A stretch of DNA of 12,536 nucleotides from Deltaproteobacteria bacterium (lineage in GTDB: Bacteria > Desulfobacterota > GWC2-55-46): contig JACRCJ010000011.1 in the NCBI GenBank assembly GCA_016219075.1, positions 1 through 12,536 on the forward strand, in the 5' to 3' direction. The notes under the pieces are model-generated. The model saw only the letters and a program-made list of their open reading frames with translations, did not search any database and was not told the origin of the DNA. Below, in pieces: positions 6,512 through 12,536 of this stretch (position 1 is the first letter of the stretch; each line of letters starts with the position of its first letter). A program made the position numbers and the translations under genes.

Positions 6512-8020
6512 TTACCTGCCGGCGGGTTTAACGCCGAGGATATCGAGCGTCTGCGTGTCAAGACCAACTCCGCGGAGCCTCTCGCGGTTGCCCCTGAGGC
6601 TTTCAACCGCGTTTATGCCGAGGGCGCCAAGTATCTCCTTAAGCTCGTGCGTCCATGCGTGTATGAGGTTTACGAGCCTGTCGGCGTAGATCTCAGGGTC
6701 GAGGCGCGCCGTGAGCTCGGGCCTCTGGGTCGTTATGCCCCAGGAGCAGTTTCCGGTGTAGCACTTTCCGCAGGTCGTGCAGCCCATGGTTATCAACGCG
6801 GCCGTGGCTATGGCCACGGAGTCCGCGCCCAGGGCCAGGGCCTTGGCGGCGTCCGCGCTCGACCTGATGCCTCCGGCGGCGATGATAGACGCCTCGTTTC
6901 TTATGCCTTCCTGCCTGAGCCTGTCGTCAACGGCGGCTATCGCGTACTCTATCGGGATGCCGAGGTGGTCGCGTATGATGGAGGGCGCGGCTCCCGTGCC
7001 GCCCCTGAACCCGTCGAGGTACACTATGTCGGCCCCGGCGCGCACGATCCCGGAGGCTATGGCCGCGACATTATGCACGGCGGCTATCTTGACGGAGACC
7101 GGCTTGTAGTTCGTCGCCTCTTTGATGGCGTATATGAGCTGTCTTAAGTCCTCGATCGAGTATATGTCGTGCTGCGGGGCCGGAGAAAGCGCGTCCGTGC
7201 CCACGGGTATCATCCTGGTCCTTGCCACCTCGAGCGGGATCTTCTCGCCCGGGAGGTGGCCGCCTATGCCGGGTTTCGCGCCCTGGCCTATCTTGATCTC
7301 CACGGCGACTCCGGCGTTCAAGTACTCGGGGTTCACCCCGAACCTGCCGGAGGCGACCTGGACGATTATGTTGTCCTTGTACGGCAGGAGGTCCTCGTGC
7401 AGACCGCCCTCGCCGGTGTTCATGAGTATTCCGCACTCCCTGGCGGCGTGCGCCAGGACCTTCTGCGCGTTCAGGCTTATCGAGCCGAAGGACATCGGCG
7501 AGAATATTATCGGCACCTCGATCTTTATCTGCGGGGGCATCCTGTCCTTAAGCCTGGGTTTTCCGTCCTTGCCCTTCTCAAGCTCAACGCTTGAGGGTTT
7601 CTTCCCGAGATAGGTCCTGAGTTCCATCGGCTCCCTCAACGGGTCTATCGACGGGTTAGTGACCTGGCACGCGTCTATCAAAAGGTTGTCGAAGAGTATC
7701 GTGTACGGCAGGTCGCTTCCCATGCCCGTAAGCGGGATACCGCCGGTCTCGGCCTGCCTCTTTATGTTCCTGATGTTGTGGAAGCCCCAGTAGGCGTTGT
7801 TCTTGAACTTCGTCGGGTTATCGACTATCTCGATGGCCTCTTCCGGGCAGTAGTGGTAGCACCTCAGGCACTTGACGCACTTGGAAGTGTTGATGACTAT
7901 CTTGTCTCCGCCCCAGGAGTAGACCCCCCAGCCGCAGTTCTGAATGCATCTTTTGCACCTGATGCACTTCTCTCTATCTATTGTCGCCAGATACTCAGGC
8001 GGTGCCAGACTCTTGAACAT
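6512..8020 (-). CDS. gltB: Archaeal-type glutamate synthase, ferredoxin-domain plus FMN synthase subunit
   Basis: Catalytic core of glutamate synthase: converts 2-oxoglutarate and channelled ammonia to glutamate on FMN. The 502 residues begin with a 2[4Fe-4S] ferredoxin-like domain, with cysteines at 19, 22, 25, 29 and at 48, 51, 54, 58. A linker precedes the (beta/alpha)8 FMN domain, with IIFSPMSFGSIS, NTGEGGLHEDLLPY, GQGAKPGIGGHLPGEKI, YLDGFRGGTGAAP and AAGGIRSSADAAKALALGAD. A cysteine cluster at 414, 417, 420 and 425 fits the iron-sulfur site next to FMN. The glutaminase and GXGXG domains of bacterial GltB are separate flanking genes. GGGAGG lies five bases before the ATG. The fused ferredoxin domain suggests electrons arrive through iron-sulfur clusters. 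Confidence 0.95.
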   Translation of the reverse strand: MFKSLAPPEYLATIDREKCIRCKRCIQNCGWGVYSWGGDKIVINTSKCVKCLRCYHYCPEEAIEIVDNPTKFKNNAYWGFHNIRNIKRQAETGGIPLTGMGSDLPYTILFDNLLIDACQVTNPSIDPLREPMELRTYLGKKPSSVELEKGKDGKPRLKDRMPPQIKIEVPIIFSPMSFGSISLNAQKVLAHAARECGILMNTGEGGLHEDLLPYKDNIIVQVASGRFGVNPEYLNAGVAVEIKIGQGAKPGIGGHLPGEKIPLEVARTRMIPVGTDALSPAPQHDIYSIEDLRQLIYAIKEATNYKPVSVKIAAVHNVAAIASGIVRAGADIVYLDGFRGGTGAAPSIIRDHLGIPIEYAIAAVDDRLRQEGIRNEASIIAAGGIRSSADAAKALALGADSVAIATAALITMGCTTCGKCYTGNCSWGITTQRPELTARLDPEIYADRLVNLIHAWTHELKEILGALGINAVESLRGNRERLRGVGLDTQTLDILGVKPAGR

Positions 8021-8108
8021 TACTTCCTCCCATTTTCAATCCGCCCCCGCTCTCTTCGGTGAAGCCCGCGGACGGCGCGCAATCTTACTGTCGCGTATAT
8101 TAAACCTG

Positions 8109-9185
8109 TCAGTCTTCCAGTTCGACGATCACGGGCTGACCCGCCCTCGGGGCCCAGACCTTCTCCGGCGCCGGGCATATCGCCCTTATGGCCGACTCTT
8201 CGGAGGCCATGTAGGTGATGTCGTCCTTTACGGCCGCCACGAGCGGGCGGAGCTTGATCCTGTCGTTTATGCCGACAAGCCCCTTGCCGTGGCCGAAGAG
8301 GATCGAGAACGGGCCGTTCAAGAGCGCGCTCCCGTAGGTCTGCCTTAAGGCCGTCAGGACCTCCCTGTCGTCTTTTTCCATCTCGTCTATCTTCTTCCAG
8401 AAGGGAGAGGCAAGCGCCATGGCGGCGGCCGGGATAGAAAGGCCGTGCTTCCTTATGAGGAGGTCGAGGAGATAAGTGACGACCTCGGTGTCGGTCAAAA
8501 GAGTCAGCTTGTAGCCGTACATCTCCAGGTATCTCTTGTTTATCCCGTATGACGATATCTCGCCGTTATGGACGATGGACCAGTCCAGGAGGGTAAACGG
8601 ATGGGCCCCTCCCCACCAGCCCGGCGTGTTCGTGGGGAACCGGGTGTGTGCGGTCCAGATGTAGCCAGAGTAGTCCTCGATCCTGAAGAACTCGGCGATG
8701 TCCGAGGGGTTTCCAACTCCCTTGAACGCGCCCATGTTCTTTCCCGAAGAGAAGATATAGGCCCCTTCGACCTCGGAGTTTATCTTCATGACCGAGTTGA
8801 CCACGAAGTCGTCTTCAGCGATCTCTCCGACGAGCCTTTCCTTCAGGGGTTGTACGAAGTACCTTACCAGAAGCGGGCTTATGGAGATGGCCTTTACCGG
8901 GAAGGTCGGTATCTCCTCGACCTTCTCGACCTTGTAGTTGTTCTTTAGGTACTCCTCGACGGTCCTCCTGACGGAAGGCTCGTCGAACATTATATGGAAG
9001 GCGTAGAAGTCCTTGAACTTGGGGTATATGCCGTAGGCGGCGTATCCTGCGCCCAGGCCGTTGCCCCTGTCGTTCATAAGACAGAGCGACTTTACGATAT
9101 CCGCGCCGCCTATCATCCTTTTCTTCGTGCTTATAAGACCCGTAAGCCCGCAGCCTGATATGTCTTTCTGATAATTGTGGTCCAC
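8109..9185 (-). CDS. Glutamate synthase class II glutamine amidotransferase subunit
   Basis: Supplies ammonia by hydrolysing glutamine. It is a 358-residue N-terminal-nucleophile (class II) glutaminase, the separate equivalent of the GltB N-terminal domain. The likely nucleophile is Cys12 in the SGCGLTGLI context, so the 11 residues before it would have to be removed, as happens with the GltB propeptide. HTRFPTNTPGWWGGAHPF, VHNGEISSYG and LTDTEVVTYLLD carry the expected glutamine-binding and oxyanion residues. The start is GTG at 9185, with AAGGTG five bases upstream. It lies 98 bases after the hdrC-like gene, with a hairpin between them, and 88 bases before the FMN subunit gene. Confidence 0.92.
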   Translation of the reverse strand: MDHNYQKDISGCGLTGLISTKKRMIGGADIVKSLCLMNDRGNGLGAGYAAYGIYPKFKDFYAFHIMFDEPSVRRTVEEYLKNNYKVEKVEEIPTFPVKAISISPLLVRYFVQPLKERLVGEIAEDDFVVNSVMKINSEVEGAYIFSSGKNMGAFKGVGNPSDIAEFFRIEDYSGYIWTAHTRFPTNTPGWWGGAHPFTLLDWSIVHNGEISSYGINKRYLEMYGYKLTLLTDTEVVTYLLDLLIRKHGLSIPAAAMALASPFWKKIDEMEKDDREVLTALRQTYGSALLNGPFSILFGHGKGLVGINDRIKLRPLVAAVKDDITYMASEESAIRAICPAPEKVWAPRAGQPVIVELED

Positions 9186-9254
9186 CGTGTCACCTTCTCT
9201 TTTATATTATCCGTATTGTCATTTTAAACCGGACTTGTTTTTAACGCTCTTAAA

Positions 9255-9278
9255 CCCCCGGGGGCTTAAAGCCCGGGG
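9255..9278 (-). terminator. Weak intrinsic terminator or attenuating hairpin after the hdrC-like gene
   Basis: CCCC plus GGGC (9256-9259, 9262-9265) pairs with GCCCGGGG (9271-9278) around a TTAAA loop, with a two-base bulge. On the minus strand only three T residues follow, so termination is likely partial. It begins six bases past the hdrC-like stop and may separate or tune expression of the hdr and glt pairs. Confidence 0.5.
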
Positions 9279-9283
9279 AGGGT

Positions 9284-9751
9284 TCATTCGGTCTTTCCGC
9301 CGTGCCCCCGGCCCTTCTCCCTGGATTCCTTAAGGAGCGCGTAGAGCTTTTTGAACTCCTCGGCCCCGGAGCCCTTCGCCTCAGGCAGACCGAGCTTCTT
9401 TCTGGCCGGTATCGCGGGCTCGCCGAGCCGGGATGTCTTTACGAACATCTCCCAGCCCCTTTTGACCTGCGTCGGGTGGACGCCCCTTTTGGCGGCTATG
9501 GTCCTCATCGCGGTCATGGCGTTCTCGAACCCGTAGTGCTGGTAGCACATCTCAAGGCAGTAGTGGCACTCCAGACACTCCCAGATGTGTTTGGAGTTTA
9601 TCCACTTCTCGTGGCTCCCGTCGAGTATGTCCTTTATGACTTCCCTCGGGTCGTAGCCAGGGATATTGACGCACGAGGGGCATATACTGAAACAGGCCCC
9701 GCACTTCGAGCACATCTCAAGCAGTTTTAAATTCAAAGAGGCTTCCAACAC
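9284..9751 (-). CDS. HdrC-like 4Fe-4S protein
   Basis: A 155-residue protein with the two-cluster ferredoxin layout of heterodisulfide reductase subunit C. Cysteines lie at 14, 17, 20, 24 (CSKCGACFSICP) and at 59, 62, 65, 69 (CLECHYCLEMCY). The fourth cysteine of the second site is followed by Tyr instead of the common Pro. HdrC passes electrons between HdrA-type flavoproteins and the catalytic HdrB. The C-terminal 50 residues are polar and basic. The start is taken as GTG 9751; TTG codons at residues 2 and 6 are alternatives because the ribosome-binding site is weak. It follows the HdrB-like gene by 33 bases and precedes glutamate synthase genes. No HdrA is seen. Confidence 0.85.
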   Translation of the reverse strand: MLEASLNLKLLEMCSKCGACFSICPSCVNIPGYDPREVIKDILDGSHEKWINSKHIWECLECHYCLEMCYQHYGFENAMTAMRTIAAKRGVHPTQVKRGWEMFVKTSRLGEPAIPARKKLGLPEAKGSGAEEFKKLYALLKESREKGRGHGGKTE

Positions 9752-9784
9752 GGCTCTACCCCGCTGTTTGATTAAAGGTAAAAA

Positions 9785-10738
9785 CTAACCCAGGCCCTCG
9801 GCCCCAGTCACATTAAGCCCCTCGGAGAGGTCTTCGTCCCTGCTCGCTTTCTCTCCGAGCGACTCCCACTTCTTCACAAACGGCATGCAGTCCACCCTGT
9901 GGGCGGTCATGCCGAGCTCATCGGGGGAGTATCCCATGGAAAGTCCCAGCAATTCCGTAAAGTAGATGACCGGTATCCCGTACTTCTCCCCTTCCTTTTC
10001 CATGAGGAACTGGTTGTTGTCGAACTGGAGGAAGCAGGACGGACAGCAAAGCACCAGGGCGTCGGCCCCGATTGCCTTCAATTCCCGGAGCTTTATCCTT
10101 GCGAAGTGCAGGGCCATCTCGTGCTGGTCTATCCTGTCGAGCCCCTGCCCGCAGCACATGAGCTTTGTCGGGAACTCGAGGCTTTCGGCCCCCATGGCCC
10201 TGATTATATTATCGAACTTCTTCGGTATGAGCGGGTCGTCGTTCTTGAGCGCGTGCGACGGCCTTATCATGTGGCAGCCGTAATGAAGGGCTATCTTCAT
10301 GCCGGAGAAGTCCTTCTTCATCATCCTCTTTATCGCGTGCAGCCCTACGGTATCGTGGAAGAACGGGACAAGGTGCGACAGCTTCGCCTTCCCCTTGAAC
10401 TCCCTGCCGACCTGCTTTAAAAACGAGTTGACATGGTCTTTCTCCTTCGGGTTGGCGTTAAGCTCGCTCTCCACCGTGGCGAGGTTCGACACGCACCCGG
10501 TGCACGGGCTTACGAGGTCGCAGTCCAGCTCATCCACCAGCGCGACATTCCTCGCGGCGGTCAGAGTGAACATCCCGTGGTCGACATTGTTTACGAGCGA
10601 CTTCTCCGGACAACATGTAAAACCGTCTACGTCCCTGTACGGGAGCTTGAAGGCTTCCAGGACGATGCGGGTGGATTTCTCGATAAAAGGGAAACGGGTC
10701 TGTATGGTGCAGCCCCAGAATACGGCGAACTCTCTCAT
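9785..10738 (-). CDS. HdrB-like CCG-domain protein
   Basis: Related to the heterodisulfide reductase catalytic subunit B, which carries unusual iron-sulfur clusters bound by CCG domains. The 317-residue protein has two full CCG motifs (Cys, 31-39 residues, Cys-Cys, 35-36 residues, Cys-x-x-Cys). The first uses C10, C42-C43, C79 and C82; the second uses C155, C195-C196, C232 and C235. Both clusters should therefore assemble. The start is ATG 10738 (MREFAVFWGC), where the family similarity begins. A longer reading frame back to 10879 would translate a strong hairpin and is rejected. It is followed closely by the HdrC-like gene. Subunit B proteins act on disulfides in methanogens, but the substrate here is unknown; it may relay electrons to glutamate synthase. 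Confidence 0.88.
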   Translation of the reverse strand: MREFAVFWGCTIQTRFPFIEKSTRIVLEAFKLPYRDVDGFTCCPEKSLVNNVDHGMFTLTAARNVALVDELDCDLVSPCTGCVSNLATVESELNANPKEKDHVNSFLKQVGREFKGKAKLSHLVPFFHDTVGLHAIKRMMKKDFSGMKIALHYGCHMIRPSHALKNDDPLIPKKFDNIIRAMGAESLEFPTKLMCCGQGLDRIDQHEMALHFARIKLRELKAIGADALVLCCPSCFLQFDNNQFLMEKEGEKYGIPVIYFTELLGLSMGYSPDELGMTAHRVDCMPFVKKWESLGEKASRDEDLSEGLNVTGAEGLG

Positions 10739-10793
10739 CAGCTCAAGGATTCCTTGGATCCGGCCAAACATTCGTTGTGTAGATACATAGGAT

Positions 10794-10828
10794 AAGGCCC
10801 CGGCCCCTTTAAACAGGGGCCGGGGCTT
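10794..10828 (-). repeat. Very GC-rich hairpin upstream of the hdrB-like gene
   Basis: Eleven perfect pairs join 10798-10808 to 10815-10825 around a TTAAAC loop, extended by AAG/CTT across a one-base bulge. On the minus strand the flank is CCTTATCC with no T-run. It may be a terminator for the ferredoxin transcript or a structural block in the leader of hdrB, whose start is 56 bases further on. Confidence 0.6.
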
Positions 10829-10849
10829 CCATCCGTTTCCGAAAAATCC

Positions 10850-10897
10850 GCAAACCGGCCTGCCTATCTGCGTAAGCATCGGCCCCTGCCGGTCCGC
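10850..10897 (-). other. Structured leader element between ferredoxin and the hdrB-like gene
   Basis: GCGGACCGGC (10897-10888) pairs over ten positions, two of them G-U, with GCCGGTTTGC (10859-10850). Inside are nested short stems GCC/GGC and TGC/GCA. GGATTTTTC follows on the minus strand, so it could act as an intrinsic terminator for the ferredoxin gene. I do not recognise it as a known riboswitch class. Confidence 0.45.
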
Positions 10898-10947
10898 TTA
10901 TCCATTTTATCACGGGTTACTTTAAGCCTGTAGAACCGTCGTCAGAG

Positions 10948-11133
10948 TTAGGCGGGAACGCAGGCGTCAACCGGGCAAACCTCAGCGCATTTCGGCTGGT
11001 CATAATGCCCTTTGCACTCAACGCAGATATTCGGATCGATCACATAGATGTCACCTTCCGTAATAGCGCTTACCGGACACTCCGGCAAACATACTCCGCA
11101 TGCTACACAGTCTTCGGTTATCTTAAGAGACAA
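10948..11133 (-). CDS. YfhL-like 2[4Fe-4S] ferredoxin
   Basis: A 61-residue cytoplasmic electron carrier. Cluster ligands are C9, C12, C15 and C19 in a regular motif, and C37, C40, C49 and C53, where the long CVECKGHYDQPKCAEVCP insertion is typical of YfhL/Allochromatium-type ferredoxins, which have low potentials. It lacks the C-terminal tail of E. coli YfhL and ends VDACVPA. The start is TTG, chosen because AAGGTGGTG lies seven bases before it and an in-frame stop lies just upstream. A promoter at 11231-11203 gives a leader of about 60 bases. It is followed by two hairpins and the HdrB-like gene, so it is a plausible electron donor to the hdr-glt system, by proximity only. Confidence 0.92.
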   Translation of the reverse strand: MSLKITEDCVACGVCLPECPVSAITEGDIYVIDPNICVECKGHYDQPKCAEVCPVDACVPA

Positions 11134-11140
11134 GCTGAAT

Positions 11141-11151
11141 CACCACCTTCC
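11141..11151 (-). promoter_or_regulatory. Ribosome-binding site that supports the TTG start of ferredoxin
   Basis: GGAAGGTGGTG on the minus strand, seven bases before TTG 11133. An in-frame stop codon three codons upstream of that TTG rules out a longer protein, so the TTG start is well supported. Confidence 0.75.
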
Positions 11152-11202
11152 GTTTTTTCGTTATATTTATCAAAGCAAGTCACATCATCTATTGTACACA
11201 GT

Positions 11203-11231
11203 ATACTATACCACGCGGAGACAATATACAA
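11203..11231 (-). promoter_or_regulatory. Promoter of the ferredoxin gene
   Basis: TTGTAT (11231-11226) and TAGTAT (11208-11203) are 17 bases apart on the minus strand; TGG-TATAGT (to 11205) also gives an extended -10. An 8 bp palindrome AGTATACT (11200-11207) overlaps the -10 region, and TATTGT/ACAATA repeats flank it, so a regulator could bind here. The rest of the 221-base spacer shows no gene and no strong terminator for the aldehyde dehydrogenase. Confidence 0.6.
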
Positions 11232-11354
11232 GATTTTTTTTAGTCCTGACCAGCCCCGGTAAGAACCGGTTGTCCGCCTTAAAGCCCCCCTGAAAAGGCC
11301 AAAGAATCATATTTTAGAACTTTTCAACCGACAAATCAACTTAAAACGGACGGG

Positions 11355-12536
11355 TCAGAACTTGAGGGCCATAAGCTTAAGCTCCGTCATCTCCTCTATG
11401 GCGTACTTGACCCCTTCTCGACCGAACCCGCTCATCTTCACCCCGCCGTAGGGCATGTTATCGACCCTGTAGGTCGGGATGTCGTTTATGACGACCCCTC
11501 CGACTTCAAGCGTCTCATAGGCGTAAAATACCCTGCCCATATCTTTCGTAAAGACCCCGGCCTGAAGCCCGTAGAGCCCCGAGTTTACCTTATCGACTGC
11601 CTCCTCGAAGCTGTCGTACGGCTCAAGGGAGACTACCGGCGCGAAGACCTCCGAACCGCATACCTTCATCGAGGGCCGGGTGCCCGTAAGTACCGTCGGC
11701 GGGAAGTAACTGCCCTGCCTCTCGCCCCCGGCCAAAAGAACCGCGCCCTCTGCCACGGCCTCCTTTACCCACTCATCCGTCCTTGCCGCCGCCGCCTCCT
11801 CTATCATCGGGCCGATGTCGGTCGTCTCATCGAGCGGGTCGCCGGATTTAAGTTTCGAGCAGTTCTCAAGGAACAATTCCTTGAACCTCCCGAATACCTT
11901 TTTATGGACATAGATCCTCTGGACCGATATGCAGACCTGCCCCGCATACGCGAACGCACCCGCGGTGCACCTTTTCGCGGCGTACTCGATATCCGCGTCC
12001 TCGTGGACTATCGCCCCGGCGTTTCCGCCGAGCTCAAGGGTGACCTTCTTTGTGCCTGCCCTGTCCTTAAGCATCCAGCCGACATTCGCGCTCCCGGTGA
12101 AGGTGAGCTTCTTGACCCTCTCGTCGGAAAAGAGCCTCCCGGCCTGCTCGTTCGATGTGACGATGACATTAAGGCCGCCGGCGGGCCAGCCCGCCTCCGT
12201 CACTATTTCGGCGAGGATAAGCGCCGAGAGGGGGGTTTTCTGCGCTGGCTTCATTATTATGGGGTTACCCGAGGCCATCGCAGGGGCGACCTTGTGCGCA
12301 ACAAGGTTTAAGGGGAAGTTGAAGGGAGAGATCCCCAGTACCACCCCTACGGGGAACCTCCTTATTATACCGACCCTGCCTTCGGAGCCGGGCATCATGT
12401 CAAGCGGAATGACCTCGCCGCCAAGCCTTTTGGACTCCTCGGCGGCAAGCTCGAAAGTCGATACGGCGCGCAGGACCTCGCCCCTTGCGTCCCTTATGGG
12501 TTTACCGGCCTCAAGGGCTATTGTCCTCGCCAGCTC
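11355..12536 (-). CDS. Aldehyde dehydrogenase (ALDH superfamily), start outside the window
   Basis: NAD(P)-dependent oxidation of an aldehyde to an acid. The visible 393 residues are the C-terminal part of a protein of about 475; the reading frame is open to the window edge, so ATG 12398 is an internal methionine. Motifs: GISPFNFPLNL and IIMKPAQKTPLSAL (cofactor site), FTGSANVGW, the general-base Glu in LELGGNAGA, the catalytic Cys in GQVCISVQRIYVH, EVFAPVVSL, and the C-terminal PYGGVKMSGFGREG. The sequence resembles the lactaldehyde/non-phosphorylating glyceraldehyde-3-phosphate dehydrogenase-like branch, but the substrate cannot be fixed. It is separated by 221 bases and a new promoter from the ferredoxin gene. 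Confidence 0.93.
   Translation of the reverse strand, partial: ELARTIALEAGKPIRDARGEVLRAVSTFELAAEESKRLGGEVIPLDMMPGSEGRVGIIRRFPVGVVLGISPFNFPLNLVAHKVAPAMASGNPIIMKPAQKTPLSALILAEIVTEAGWPAGGLNVIVTSNEQAGRLFSDERVKKLTFTGSANVGWMLKDRAGTKKVTLELGGNAGAIVHEDADIEYAAKRCTAGAFAYAGQVCISVQRIYVHKKVFGRFKELFLENCSKLKSGDPLDETTDIGPMIEEAAAARTDEWVKEAVAEGAVLLAGGERQGSYFPPTVLTGTRPSMKVCGSEVFAPVVSLEPYDSFEEAVDKVNSGLYGLQAGVFTKDMGRVFYAYETLEVGGVVINDIPTYRVDNMPYGGVKMSGFGREGVKYAIEEMTELKLMALKF

Noticed and set aside
10739..10879. N-terminal extension of the HdrB-like protein by 47 residues
   Set aside because: The extension would be translated from a perfect GC hairpin and shows no family similarity; similarity starts at MREFAVFWGC.
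12396..12398. ATG as start of the aldehyde dehydrogenase
   Set aside because: The frame stays open to the window edge with typical ALDH sequence (ELARTIALEAGKPIRDARGE), so this is an internal methionine.
1..12536. CRISPR array, insertion sequence, prophage or tRNA gene
   Set aside because: I saw no regularly spaced repeats, transposase or integrase motifs, or tRNA cloverleaf; the region reads as ordinary chromosomal genes.

Overview
All protein genes in this 12.5 kb window lie on the minus strand, so transcription runs from high to low coordinates. Gene content suggests an anaerobic, moderately GC-rich bacterium, probably of the Desulfobacterota/Nitrospirota type. The clues are RNase Y beside a YmdB-type phosphodiesterase, a KMSKS-type TyrRS, archaeal-type split glutamate synthase, HdrB/HdrC-like iron-sulfur proteins, and a proteobacterial-style zapA-6S RNA-fthC cluster. 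The lineage is inferred from gene content and is not proven.

Region A (12536 to 10948): the 3' part of an aldehyde dehydrogenase gene, whose start lies outside the window, then a spacer with a good promoter and a 61-residue YfhL-like 2[4Fe-4S] ferredoxin that starts with TTG.

Region B (10947 to 5576): after a leader with two strong inverted repeats come hdrB-like and hdrC-like genes. They are followed by the three separate pieces of glutamate synthase: the class II glutamine amidotransferase, the ferredoxin-domain/FMN synthase subunit, and the GXGXG subunit. A textbook terminator closes the block. No flavin/NAD(P)H subunit (GltD or HdrA type) is seen. The arrangement suggests that ferredoxin or thiol/disulfide chemistry, relayed through HdrBC, supplies electrons to glutamate synthesis. 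This is the most interesting hypothesis in the window.

Region C (5472 to 3771): a clear sigma-70 promoter drives a ZapB-like coiled-coil gene and zapA, which overlap by 4 bases. The zapA stop codon sits inside the -10 box of the next unit, a 6S RNA gene of about 187 nt. I recognise the 6S RNA by its gene neighbours and by a closing stem, a central bubble and a long irregular apical arm that can be folded by hand. Then comes fthC (5-formyl-THF cyclo-ligase).

Region D (3770 to 1): rny (RNase Y), a perfect intrinsic terminator, then the YmdB-like phosphodiesterase gene and tyrS. A perfect-consensus sigma-70 promoter (TTGACA, 16 bp, TATAAT) overlaps the tyrS stop codon and reads out of the window, with a terminator-like hairpin and T-run just downstream. 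It probably serves a stable RNA or other strongly expressed gene beyond the edge, or a very short transcript.
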